Origin: Agrococcus sp. ARC_14 | Lineage (GTDB): Bacteria; Actinomycetota; Actinomycetes; Actinomycetales; Microbacteriaceae | DNA length: 64,000 nucleotides | NCBI RefSeq assembly: GCF_022436485.1 | Contig: NZ_JAKUDO010000001.1 | Span: 310,001-374,000, forward strand | Reading direction: 5' to 3' | Part shown: one piece after another, positions 41,729 through 50,458 of the stretch | How the letters are laid out: each line of letters opens with the position of its first letter | How positions within the stretch are numbered: position 1 is the first letter of the stretch | Notes under the pieces: generated by a model | What the model was told of the DNA's origin: nothing | Seen by the model: only the letters and a program-made list of their open reading frames with translations | The model's database searches: none | Position numbers and translations under genes: made by a program

Positions 41729-43756
41729 CTACGGTTTCGGCGCGATCGAGGGCACCAGGCGCAGCCGCGCCCGCGCGTGCTGCTTCGCGCCGCCATTGAT
41801 CTGCATCGCCTCCGGTGCGCTGACGACATGAGGGGCGGGGCTCGGCGCAGACGGCGGGACGACCGCCACGAGCCGGCGCTCGAGGGGACGCTGCAGCTGC
41901 GCGTCGTCGCGGCTCGCCAGGGCGATCCGCACGGGCACGACGGATGCGGCGCTCCAGGCCTGCGGCGAGCACGCACCCGGGTAGGGGATCGGCTTGGCGG
42001 TGTCCTCCAGCCCGTAGCCGGCGTAGACCTCGGGCATCCGGCCGTCGAACGCATCCGCCGCCCGCTCGAGCTGGATCGCGAGCTGCCGAGCCTCGTCGAG
42101 GAGCCCTGCGCGCAGCAGCCCCTCGATCGCGATCGCCGTGTCGTGGGGCCAGACCGCGCCGCAGTAGTGGGAGAGCGGCCAGTACTGCTCGGCATCGGTC
42201 GCCATGGTGCGCAGGCCGAAGCCAGAGGAGAGGCGGTCGTCGAGCAGCAGCTGCGCCACCGCGGCCTCCTCGTCGCGGTCGAGCAGCGTCGTGCCGATGA
42301 GCTGGCCGATGTCGCTCACCAGGATCGGGATCGGGTGGTCGGCGCCGTCGACGGCCATGGCGGGGAAGCGGGTGCCGTCGAGCTCGACCCAGAACTCCTC
42401 GCGGAACCGTGCCCGCAGCCGCTCCGCCCACGCGCGCCAGGGCGCACCGTCGTCGCCGAGCGCGTCGAGCAGCGCTGCAGCCCCGACAGCCGCGCGGCAG
42501 GCGAGGCCCTGCACCTGGGCCGCGGCGATGTCGCGGTCGGTGCGCCCGAGCCGATCGGCCCTCCAGTCCTTGCCGGCGACGCCCATGCCCGTCTCGTCCG
42601 CGCAGCGGAGCAGGTCATCGTCGCTGTGCGCCTGCATCCACCCGAGCGCGGCGTGCAGCGCGGTGCGCAGCTCGCGCACCGTCTCGAGCGGCAAGCCGTT
42701 GCGCCACGCGTCGTGCAGCAGCACGATCCAGAGCGGTGTCGGGTCGATGGATCCCCGGTAGACGGGCCGTGCCTCGACCCCCGGTCGTGGCGGATCGCTC
42801 GCTGCCTGCCGCATCTCGTGCAGGATCCTGCCGGGCTCCTCACCGGTGGCCGGGTCGAGCTGCACGCCCTGTCGGGCGGCGAGCGTGCGCAGGGTGCCCT
42901 CGGCGAGCTGCCCGCCGAGCGGCAGCAGCAGCCGGCAGGCGATGAGGGCGTCGCGCGCGACCATCGTCATGTGCCAGGGCGCGCCGGCCGCGGGGAAGGC
43001 GCCGTGCCCAGCGTCGAGCAGCAGGTTCTGGAGGTCGGCGATGGCGCGGGTCGACCACCGATCGAGTGCCGGTCTGCCCGTCGGCCGCAGCTCGGCACTC
43101 ATCTCGGGGCTGTCCGTGCCGTGCAGCACGAGCGTCGGGTCGACCAGCTCGATCTCGAGCGTGACGCCCGCCCAGTCGTCGGGCACCACGCGCGCCTGCT
43201 GCGACACGACGATGCGGTTGCCCTCGATGCGCACGTGGCCGCCGCGGCTGCTGGCGCGCAGGGTGCGGATCCCGTCGGTCGCGATGGCCTCGTCGCCCTC
43301 GAGCTCGAGGCGCACGTCGGCCGGCTGCGGTCGCCCCGCCTGCACACTGGACAGCGGTGCGAAGCCCACCTCGCAGCTGAGCTCCACGCTCAGATCGATC
43401 GCTTCCTCGCCGCCGTTGACGAGCGTCACCCGCTCGACCGTCCCGCCCGAGTAGACCTCGCGCATCCGCTCGACCGCGACGCGATCTCGCGGTCGGCTCG
43501 TCAGCGGGTCGATGGCGAGCCCCCGGAAGACGATCCAGTCGGGCTCCTCAGCCGTCGCCATCGGCTCGACGGGCAGCCCGTCGACCAGCAGCACGATGGC
43601 GCTCGCGAAGCGCCAGTCGCCGTGGAAGACGCCGTCTGCCCCACCGGCCATCGAGCCGTCCTGGGCTGACCACACCTGCGTCGGAGCCGAGAGCGCGGCG
43701 AGACCGTGGTGCGAGAGCGGCGGGTGGGCCGCTCCGGTCACGAGATCTGAGCGCAT
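41729..43756 (-). CDS. Glycogen debranching-like glycosidase (amylo-alpha-1,6-glucosidase fold)
   Basis: A 675-residue protein starting MRSDLVTGAA. The N-terminal beta-sandwich (about 25-215; DGVFHGDWRFAS) is the GDE N-terminal/bis-glycosidase domain. The C-terminal (alpha/alpha)6 barrel contains HMTMVARDALIA, YRGSIDPTPLWI, WPHDTAIAIEGLLRAG and PIPYPGACSPQAWSAAS, matching GH63/GH15-like debranching proteins. It probably cuts alpha-glucosidic bonds, maybe in stored glycogen or imported oligosaccharide. The typical start with D-D-RFlS around residue 45 is present as GDWRFAS. No other glycogen gene adjoins. Confidence 0.75.
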   Translation of the reverse strand: MRSDLVTGAAHPPLSHHGLAALSAPTQVWSAQDGSMAGGADGVFHGDWRFASAIVLLVDGLPVEPMATAEEPDWIVFRGLAIDPLTSRPRDRVAVERMREVYSGGTVERVTLVNGGEEAIDLSVELSCEVGFAPLSSVQAGRPQPADVRLELEGDEAIATDGIRTLRASSRGGHVRIEGNRIVVSQQARVVPDDWAGVTLEIELVDPTLVLHGTDSPEMSAELRPTGRPALDRWSTRAIADLQNLLLDAGHGAFPAAGAPWHMTMVARDALIACRLLLPLGGQLAEGTLRTLAARQGVQLDPATGEEPGRILHEMRQAASDPPRPGVEARPVYRGSIDPTPLWIVLLHDAWRNGLPLETVRELRTALHAALGWMQAHSDDDLLRCADETGMGVAGKDWRADRLGRTDRDIAAAQVQGLACRAAVGAAALLDALGDDGAPWRAWAERLRARFREEFWVELDGTRFPAMAVDGADHPIPILVSDIGQLIGTTLLDRDEEAAVAQLLLDDRLSSGFGLRTMATDAEQYWPLSHYCGAVWPHDTAIAIEGLLRAGLLDEARQLAIQLERAADAFDGRMPEVYAGYGLEDTAKPIPYPGACSPQAWSAASVVPVRIALASRDDAQLQRPLERRLVAVVPPSAPSPAPHVVSAPEAMQINGGAKQHARARLRLVPSIAPKP

Positions 43757-43895
43757 GCGTGGGTTCCGATCGTCATCTGGAGGCGCCCCAAACGCTAGTC
43801 TCCGACCCGAACGAAGGCCCAAAGGCGGACTCAGGCTTGACGCGAGAGTTCCTCAGTGTTCGGCGCGCCCGTCCGGGGGCTCCCGCCTCGCTGCG

Positions 43896-45323
43896 CTACG
43901 GGGTCGGATTGCGCGCGTCGTATGCAAGGAACGTGCGCTGCGCGCGCGTGATGACGGCGATCAGCACGATGATGACGATGCCGCCGAACAGCGGCGGAGC
44001 CCAGAGCGCGATGAGGGTCGCGGCGGCGCCCGCATAGAGGTCGCCGACCCGAGGGCCGCCCGCGACGACGACCATGAACAGCCCCTGCGTGCGGCCGCGC
44101 ATGTCGTCCGGAGCCGCCGTCAGCATCATGGTGGAGCGGAAGATCGCGCTGATCTCGTCGCTCGCGCCCATGCCGGCGAAGGCGACCGCCGCGACGCCCA
44201 GCGCCACCCACGAGACCTGCGGCCAGTCGGCGCCGACCGGCCCGCCCCATCCCATCGCCATCACCAGCACGACGGCGCCGAGCAGCGCGACGAAGCCGCC
44301 GTAGACCATGATCGACCGCGTGACCGCGACGCCGTGGCGGTGCACGTGGGCGACGGGGCCCGAGAACAGGCTGGCGAGCAGCGTGCCGGTCGCGGCAGCC
44401 GCGGTGAGCACGCCGACCGTGACGGGCCCGCCGCCGATCGCGACCGCGCCGACCGCCGGCAGCAGCGCGAAGGGGCGACCGAACGTCATGGCGATGATGT
44501 CGACGATGAACGACATGCGGATGTTGGGCGCCTGCCGCATGAAGCGCATGCCGTCGCGCAGCGACTCGAGCCCCGGCCGCGCGACCTGCCCGAGCGGCGG
44601 CAGCTTCGGCAGGCCGATGATGCCGAGGAAGCCGGCGGTGAACAGCACCGCGTCGATGGCGAAGGTGATCGGCAGCCCGATGGTCGCCACCAGCACGCCG
44701 GCGGCGGCGGGGCCGACCGTGAGCATGATGCCCATGGCGATGCCGTTGAGGGCTGCGGCGCGGGAGATGAGGTGCGCGGGCAGGATGCGCGGGGTGACGG
44801 CGCTGCGGGTCGCACCCGAGATGGTGGCGGCGACGGTGTTGATGGTCGTGAGCACGTAGAACGGCCACACCACCGCGCGCTGGCCGTCGGCGACGAGCGC
44901 GGCATCCCAGGTGGAGAGCGCGACGAGCCCGAGCACGGCCACCCAGCCAGTGAGGCTCGAGAGCATGAGCACGAGGCGCCGGTCGAAGGCATCGGCGAGC
45001 ATGCCGCCCCAGAGGCCGGCGATCACCATCGGCACGAGCGCGACGCCGCCGACGAGCGCCACCATCATCGTGCTCTCGGTCATGTCGAAGACCTGCAGGC
45101 CGACGGCGACGATCGTCATCTGCGCGCCGATGCCGCTGATCGCATTGCCGATCCACAGCCGCGCGAAGGCCGGCGACGCCCGCAGCGGTGCGAGGTCGAC
45201 GAAGCGGCGGCGCTTGCCCGGGTCGGCGGATGGGGTTCCCGACGGGAGGTCGACACCGGCGGGCGGCAGGATGCCGTGGGCGCCGGTGGTGGGTTCGCCG
45301 CCGGATTCGAGCTGGTCGGTCAC
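43896..45323 (-). CDS. MFS exporter (EntS-like) coupled to hemA
   Basis: A 475-residue transporter with 12 hydrophobic spans after a polar N-terminus of about 45 residues. ARLWIGNAISGIGAQMTIVA and ADAFDRRLVLML resemble the enterobactin-exporter (EntS, MFS_3) group. GTG 45323 overlaps the hemA stop (GTGA), so the two are co-translated. That coupling suggests export of a tetrapyrrole or siderophore-like compound, but this is inference; the group also contains drug exporters. Confidence 0.8.
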   Translation of the reverse strand: MTDQLESGGEPTTGAHGILPPAGVDLPSGTPSADPGKRRRFVDLAPLRASPAFARLWIGNAISGIGAQMTIVAVGLQVFDMTESTMMVALVGGVALVPMVIAGLWGGMLADAFDRRLVLMLSSLTGWVAVLGLVALSTWDAALVADGQRAVVWPFYVLTTINTVAATISGATRSAVTPRILPAHLISRAAALNGIAMGIMLTVGPAAAGVLVATIGLPITFAIDAVLFTAGFLGIIGLPKLPPLGQVARPGLESLRDGMRFMRQAPNIRMSFIVDIIAMTFGRPFALLPAVGAVAIGGGPVTVGVLTAAAATGTLLASLFSGPVAHVHRHGVAVTRSIMVYGGFVALLGAVVLVMAMGWGGPVGADWPQVSWVALGVAAVAFAGMGASDEISAIFRSTMMLTAAPDDMRGRTQGLFMVVVAGGPRVGDLYAGAAATLIALWAPPLFGGIVIIVLIAVITRAQRTFLAYDARNPTP

Positions 45324-46717
45324 GCTGAGCGGTCGATGCCGTACAGCGCGTCGATCGCCGACAGGAAGTCGTCGTGCCTGCCCTCGGCTGCGAGCTCTCG
45401 GGCTCGCACCGTCGGCTTGTGCAGCAGCACGCCGGCGAAGTGCCGCAGCGCCTGCTCGGCGGCCTTGCGCTCGGCCTCGCTGCCGCGCTTGGAGATGCGG
45501 GCGAGCTCTGCCTCCATGGCGTCCTCGACGTGCTGGCGCAGCGCCGCGATCGCCGGGCCCACCTGGTGCTCCGCCGTGCCGCGCTCGAAGCGGCGGGCCG
45601 CCTTGCGCACCAGATCGCGGGCGTCCTCGGTGGCCGTGAGGTGCTCGAGCGGGGCGTGCAGCCGGATGGTCTCGAGGTCGAGCACCTCGACACCGTGCAC
45701 GCTCGCGACATCCGGGTCGACGTTGCGCGGCATCCCCATGTCGATGACCAGCTGCGCCGAGCGCCCGTGCTCGACGGGGCAGGAGGTCGCGCGCGCTCCC
45801 GTCGCGGCATGCATCGGGCAGCCCTCGGGCGCTGCGACCTCGTGCTCGCCGCCGGCGAGCAGTACGGGGCAGCCGAGAGCCTGGTGGCCGTCGGGCGCGG
45901 AGCCCGGGAACGCGTGCGTGGCCGCGAGGCGCTCGCGGCCTGCGTGCAGCAGGGCGGCGTCGACGACGAACTCCTCTGCGCTCGTGCAGGTGACGATGAC
46001 GTCTGCGCTCGCGGCGGCCATCGCGGCGTCGCGACCGTCGACGTGGCCGATCGCGTGGCTGCGCGCGAAGCCGTTGCCGCGACCGGAGGGGCTCCAGACC
46101 TCGATGTGCTTGGCGCCGCGGCGGCGCAGCTCGGCGAGCGAGACGCCGGCGAAGCGGCCGGTGCCGACCAGCAGCACGCGGGTGTCGGCGAAGTCGACGC
46201 GAGCGCTCGCGAGGTCGAGCGCGAGGCGCACGATCGAGCGGCCCGCCTCGCCGAGGCCCGTGCGGTTCTTGACGCCGCGCTGGGTCTCGGAGGCACGTTG
46301 GAAGAGTCGCTCGAGGTGCGGGCTCGTGGTGCCAGCGTCCTGTGCGGAGGCGAGCGCGCGGCGCACCTGGCCGGCGATCTCGCCCTCGCCGACGACGACC
46401 GACTCGAGGCCGGCCGCGACGGAGAAGAGGTGCTCGGCGGCGCGGGCGTCCGTGAGCGGCTCCAGGGCCTCCGGGCGGTGGAAGCCCAGCGCATCCGCGG
46501 CCGCCGTCTGTGCGATGCCGGCCGCCTCGGCCGCATCGTGCTCGGTCTGCACGTCGAGGTAGACCTCGAAGCGGTTGCAGGTCGAGATGACGATGGCGCC
46601 GTCGACGGCGGGATGAGACGCGAAGGCGGTGGGGAGCTGTGCCGCGTCTGCCGTCGACAGTGCCTCGAGGGCGGTGAAGTCGGCGTTCTTGTGGCTCGCC
46701 GTGAGGCAGATCAGCAC
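45320..46717 (-). CDS. hemA: Glutamyl-tRNA reductase
   Basis: A 465-residue enzyme starting with GTG 46717. Catalytic Cys47 is in STCNRFEVY. VGEGEIAGQVRRA and the NADPH-binding VLLVGTGRFAG (181-191) follow. It reduces Glu-tRNA to glutamate-1-semialdehyde, the first step of the C5 heme pathway. An insertion at about 261-320 has cysteines 283, 300 and 313 plus several His (GCPV, EGCPMH, TSCPVEHG), a likely metal- or heme-binding element for feedback control. The helical dimerisation domain closes the protein. Divergent from hemE. Confidence 0.95.
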   Translation of the reverse strand: MLICLTASHKNADFTALEALSTADAAQLPTAFASHPAVDGAIVISTCNRFEVYLDVQTEHDAAEAAGIAQTAAADALGFHRPEALEPLTDARAAEHLFSVAAGLESVVVGEGEIAGQVRRALASAQDAGTTSPHLERLFQRASETQRGVKNRTGLGEAGRSIVRLALDLASARVDFADTRVLLVGTGRFAGVSLAELRRRGAKHIEVWSPSGRGNGFARSHAIGHVDGRDAAMAAASADVIVTCTSAEEFVVDAALLHAGRERLAATHAFPGSAPDGHQALGCPVLLAGGEHEVAAPEGCPMHAATGARATSCPVEHGRSAQLVIDMGMPRNVDPDVASVHGVEVLDLETIRLHAPLEHLTATEDARDLVRKAARRFERGTAEHQVGPAIAALRQHVEDAMEAELARISKRGSEAERKAAEQALRHFAGVLLHKPTVRARELAAEGRHDDFLSAIDALYGIDRSA

Positions 46718-46780
46718 TGACCCATCCTACCGCGTGCCCACCGCGTCCTCGATTCCTCGATTCACCGACTGCCTCGTTGC

Positions 46781-46868
46781 ACAACGCAAGCTCGGCACGC
46801 AGGCGCACTGGTGCGTGGCTGACGGTGCCGCAGGGCACCGCTGCGACCGCGCGCAGAGCTTGCGTTGT
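46781..46868. repeat. 88-bp element with terminal inverted repeats, copy A
   Basis: ACAACGCAAGCTC (46781-46793) and GAGCTTGCGTTGT (46856-46868) are perfect 13-bp inverted ends. A second element of exactly 88 bp with the same ends is at 51919-52006. It lies upstream of hemE within 46718-46911, where no gene is seen. Confidence 0.85.
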
Positions 46869-46911
46869 CCCGCGGGCCCGGCCGCGCGCAGTTGGTGGGA
46901 GAATGGGGGCG

Positions 46912-48024
46912 ATGTCCGCGCTCCGTGAAGACCACCCGCTCAACACCCGCACCGGCACTGCTCCCGTGGTGCGTGCGTACCGCGGCGACCGCCCGGAGAT
47001 CACGCCGGTCTGGTTCATGCGGCAGGCCGGCCGCTCGCTGCCCGAGTACCGCGAGCTGCGTGCCCGCACCGACGGTCCGGCGCGCGACATGATCGAGACC
47101 TGCCTGGTGCCAGAGCTCGCGAGCGAGATCACCCTGCAGCCCGTGCGCCGCCACGGCGTCGACGCCGCCATCTTCTTCAGCGACATCATGGTGCCGCTGC
47201 GCCTCGTGGGCGTCGACGTGCGCATCGAGCCGGGCGTGGGACCGGTCGTGGCCGAGCCCATCCGCACCCCGGACGACGTCGAGCGCCTGGTCGCGAACGA
47301 CCCGGCCGGCCTCGACACCGCGCTCGAGCCGGTACGCGAGGCCGTGCGCCAGACCGTCGCGGGGCTGGCAGAGATCGGCGACGGCACCACGCCGCTCATC
47401 GGCTTCGCCGGCGCCCCCTTCACGCTCGCCGCCTACCTCGTCGCCGGCCGGCCCTCGAAGGATCACCTCGAGGCCCGCACCCTCATGCGCGCACACCCCG
47501 AGGCCTGGGACCGCCTCACCCGCTGGGCAGCCGACGTCACCGGCCGCTTCCTGCGCGCGCAGGTCGAGGAGGGCGCGAGCGCCGCGCAGCTGTTCGACTC
47601 CTGGGCCGGCTCGCTGCCGCTCGACCAGTACCAGGAGCACGTGGCACCGGCCTCGCGCACGTCGCTCGACGCCGTGCGCGATCTGACCGACGCATCCGGC
47701 GCCCGGGTGCCGCTCGTGCACTTCGGTGTCGGGGCCGGCGAGCTCTACGGCGCCATGGACCTCGATGTCGACGCGGTGGGCGTCGACTGGCGCGTGCCGC
47801 TCGACGTCGCGCTCGAGCGCATCGGCAGCGACGTGACCGTGCAGGGCAACCTCGACCCCGCAGTGCTCGGCGCGCCATGGGAGATCGTCGAGGCTGCGAT
47901 CGACCACGTGCTCGTCGCGGGCAGCGTCGCGCGCGCCCACGTCTTCAACCTCGGCCACGGGGTGCCGCCCTCGGCCGACCCCGCGGTGCTCACGCGCATC
48001 GTGCAGGCGGTGCACGAGCGGTGA
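46912..48024 (+). CDS. hemE: Uroporphyrinogen decarboxylase
   Basis: A 370-residue enzyme starting MSALREDHPL. The signature PVWFMRQAGRSLPEYR (about 33-48) carries the substrate-binding arginines, and GFAGAPFTLAAYLV is the second family signature. It makes coproporphyrinogen III from uroporphyrinogen III. First gene of hemE-hemY-hemQ-hemH; its stop overlaps the hemY start (GTGA). ATG 46903 is a possible earlier start. The upstream 88-bp element may influence its expression. Confidence 0.95.
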   Translation: MSALREDHPLNTRTGTAPVVRAYRGDRPEITPVWFMRQAGRSLPEYRELRARTDGPARDMIETCLVPELASEITLQPVRRHGVDAAIFFSDIMVPLRLVGVDVRIEPGVGPVVAEPIRTPDDVERLVANDPAGLDTALEPVREAVRQTVAGLAEIGDGTTPLIGFAGAPFTLAAYLVAGRPSKDHLEARTLMRAHPEAWDRLTRWAADVTGRFLRAQVEEGASAAQLFDSWAGSLPLDQYQEHVAPASRTSLDAVRDLTDASGARVPLVHFGVGAGELYGAMDLDVDAVGVDWRVPLDVALERIGSDVTVQGNLDPAVLGAPWEIVEAAIDHVLVAGSVARAHVFNLGHGVPPSADPAVLTRIVQAVHER

Positions 48025-49736
48025 CCCACGACCCGGCCGTCGACGCCACCACAGAGGCGGATGCGTCGGCACCCGCCGAGCAAGCGCGCTACGACACGAT
48101 CGTGGCCGGCGCGGGCATCGCGGGGCTCACGGTCGCGCACGACCTGGCGGCGCGCGGCTACCGGGTGCTGGTGCTCGACGCAGCGGAGCGCATCGGCGGC
48201 ACCGCCGCGGCGCTCGAGCTGCCGGCGCTGGGCATGTCGCTCGACGCGGGCGCCGAGTCGTTCGCGGTGCGCAGCGGCGCGGTCGCAGCGCTGCTCGGCG
48301 AGCTGGGCCTCGCCGACGAGATCGTCGACCCGAACCCTGCCGGGGCCTGGCTGCTGCTGCCTGCGAGTCGCGGCGGGCACCATGCAGCACGATCGAGGGC
48401 GGTGCCGCTGCCGAAGCGCACGCTGCTGGGCATCCCCTCGGTGCCGCTCGCTCAGGATGTCATCGACGCGCTCGGCTGGGCCGGCGCCCTGCGTGCCTAC
48501 TTCGACCGCCTCATGCCGGTGCTGCGCATCGGCAAGGACGACGCGCTCGGCCCGCTCGTGCGCCGTCGCATGGGCCAGAAGGTGCTCGACCGGCTCGTCG
48601 CGCCGCTCGCCGGCGGCGTCTACTCGGCCGACCCCGAGCTGCTCGATGTCGGGGTGGTCGCGCCGGGCCTCAACGGCGGCATCACGCGCGCCGGATCGCT
48701 CTCGGGCGGCGTCGCCTTCGTGCTCGAGGAGCGCGCGGCTGCGGCAGGCGCCGGCGAGGCCCGGCCCGGCAGCGCGGTGCAGGGCGTCCGCGGCGGCATC
48801 CACCGCATCCCGGAGCGCCTCGCCGAGCGCGCCCGCGAGCACCACGCCGAGATCCGCACCGGCGAGCGCGTGCTGGCCGCCACCGAGACCGACACCGGCT
48901 GGATCGTCGAGACGGATGCGGGCACGCACGAGTCGTCGTCGCTGGTCGTCGCGCTGCCGGAAGCCGAGGCGCGGCGGCTGCTGCTCGCCGCGCCGTCGGC
49001 TGAGGAGCGCGCGGCGGAGGACCGGGGGCCGAGACAGGCCCCGCTGGGGTCGCGGCAGAGGCCCGAAAGGGCCTCTGCCCTCAGCTCCACCGCGCTCGCG
49101 TCTCGAAGCCCGATGATCGAGCTCATCACCCTCGTCTTCCCCGCGGGCGCCATCGACGGCGATCCCCGCGGCACCGGCGTCCTCGTCGCCGCCGACGCCA
49201 CGCAGGTGCGCGCGAAGGCGATGACGCACGCGACCGCCAAGTGGGCGTGGCTGCGCGAGGCCGCCGCCGGCCACGAGATCGTGCGGCTCTCCTACGGCAC
49301 CGGGGCAGCGGGTGCAGCTGTGCCCGCGACGGCGGAGCTCGACGACGATGCGGCCGCCGCGCTCGCGCTCGAGGATGCGCGGGCCATCTTCGGCACCGAC
49401 CTGCCTCAGCCCGTCGCCAGCGCCCGCGTGCGCTGGCAGCAGGGCCAGCCATCCAGCACCATCGGCGCGCGCGAGCGCCAGCAGGAGCTCCGCGACGCCG
49501 CGGCCGCACACGAGCAGCTCACGGTCGTCGGCGCCGCCGTCGCCGGCACCGGGCTCGCGCAGGTCGTGCCCGATGCCCGGAAGGCTGCGCTCGAGATCCG
49601 ACGCGAGCGCTTCGCCGTGCATGGCAGCCCCTGGACCGACGACATCGCCCCGGAGGAGCGCCTCGGCGACGAGACCTCCGTGGCCGAGCCGGCCGAGGCA
49701 TCCGACATCCCAGCAGACGAACGAGGAGAGGCATGA
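48021..49736 (+). CDS. hemY: Coproporphyrinogen III oxidase (CgoX; hemY/hemG type)
   Basis: A 571-residue FAD enzyme. The dinucleotide fold reads IVAGAGIAGLTVAHDLA (about 28-44). GMSLDAGAESFAVRSG and the C-terminal VVGAAVAGTGLAQVV complete the family pattern. In actinobacteria with HemQ it oxidises coproporphyrinogen to coproporphyrin III. About 20 acidic residues precede the domain. A low-complexity insertion with RGPRQAPLGSRQRPERAS occurs near residues 335-355, and the tail (540-571) is acidic. Overlaps hemE and hemQ starts/stops. Confidence 0.9.
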   Translation: MTHDPAVDATTEADASAPAEQARYDTIVAGAGIAGLTVAHDLAARGYRVLVLDAAERIGGTAAALELPALGMSLDAGAESFAVRSGAVAALLGELGLADEIVDPNPAGAWLLLPASRGGHHAARSRAVPLPKRTLLGIPSVPLAQDVIDALGWAGALRAYFDRLMPVLRIGKDDALGPLVRRRMGQKVLDRLVAPLAGGVYSADPELLDVGVVAPGLNGGITRAGSLSGGVAFVLEERAAAAGAGEARPGSAVQGVRGGIHRIPERLAERAREHHAEIRTGERVLAATETDTGWIVETDAGTHESSSLVVALPEAEARRLLLAAPSAEERAAEDRGPRQAPLGSRQRPERASALSSTALASRSPMIELITLVFPAGAIDGDPRGTGVLVAADATQVRAKAMTHATAKWAWLREAAAGHEIVRLSYGTGAAGAAVPATAELDDDAAAALALEDARAIFGTDLPQPVASARVRWQQGQPSSTIGARERQQELRDAAAAHEQLTVVGAAVAGTGLAQVVPDARKAALEIRRERFAVHGSPWTDDIAPEERLGDETSVAEPAEASDIPADERGEA

Positions 49737-50458
49737 GCGAGCACGAGACACCGCAGCCCCAGAGCGAGCCGGCAGCGATCGGCGACGGCTTCACGATCTG
49801 GGCCGTGTTCCGGCGCGGCGTCGGCCAGCCCGGCCGGACCGGCGCCGACCAGGCCGCCACCCCGCTCGCCGAGGTGCTCGCGACGCTCGAGTCGGAGGGC
49901 GTCGTCACGCGCGGCATCTACGACGTCTCGGGGATGCGCGCCGACGCCGACGTGCTCGTGTGGCTGCATGGCGTGCCCGGCGCCGGCACCCCGCCCGAGG
50001 CCCTGCAGTCGGCCGTGCGACGCATCCGCCGCTCGCACGAGCTCGCCAGCACCTCGCAGGTCTGGGGCGCGATGGGTGTGCACCGCGACGCCGAGTTCAA
50101 CAAGCGCCACGTGCCGGGCTTCCTGCGCGACGTCGAGCCGAAGCAGTGGGTGACGGTCTACCCGTTCAACCGCTCCTACGACTGGTACTTGCTGCCGGCC
50201 GAGGATCGCAGCCGGATGCTCGCGGAGCACGGCAAGGCGGGCGCCGCCTACCGCGGCGTGATCGCCAACACGGTCTCGGCGTTCGCGCTGGGCGACTACG
50301 AGTGGATCCTGCCGCTCGAATCCGACGAGCTCGTCGAGCTGGTCGACATGATGCGCGAGCTGCGTGCCGTCGAGGCCCGCATGCACGTGCGCGAGGAGAT
50401 CCCGTTCTTCACGGGCCGCCGCATCACGGCGGACGAGATCGAGGAGGTGCTCGCATGA
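49733..50458 (+). CDS. hemQ: Coproheme decarboxylase (HemQ/ChdC)
   Basis: A 241-residue chlorite-dismutase-fold protein without the arginine of true chlorite dismutases. FTIWAVFRR opens the first half; KRHVPGFLRD, WVTVYPFNRSYDWYLL and RMLAEHGKAG (probable proximal heme His) are family blocks. It decarboxylates coproheme to heme b with peroxide, the last step of the coproporphyrin pathway. Both ends overlap neighbours (ATGA), so hemY-hemQ-hemH are tightly coupled. Confidence 0.93.
   Translation: MSEHETPQPQSEPAAIGDGFTIWAVFRRGVGQPGRTGADQAATPLAEVLATLESEGVVTRGIYDVSGMRADADVLVWLHGVPGAGTPPEALQSAVRRIRRSHELASTSQVWGAMGVHRDAEFNKRHVPGFLRDVEPKQWVTVYPFNRSYDWYLLPAEDRSRMLAEHGKAGAAYRGVIANTVSAFALGDYEWILPLESDELVELVDMMRELRAVEARMHVREEIPFFTGRRITADEIEEVLA

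Noticed and set aside
43512..46562. 1016-residue plus-strand open frame
   Set aside because: Antisense to the debranching enzyme, MFS and hemA genes; no recognisable domain.
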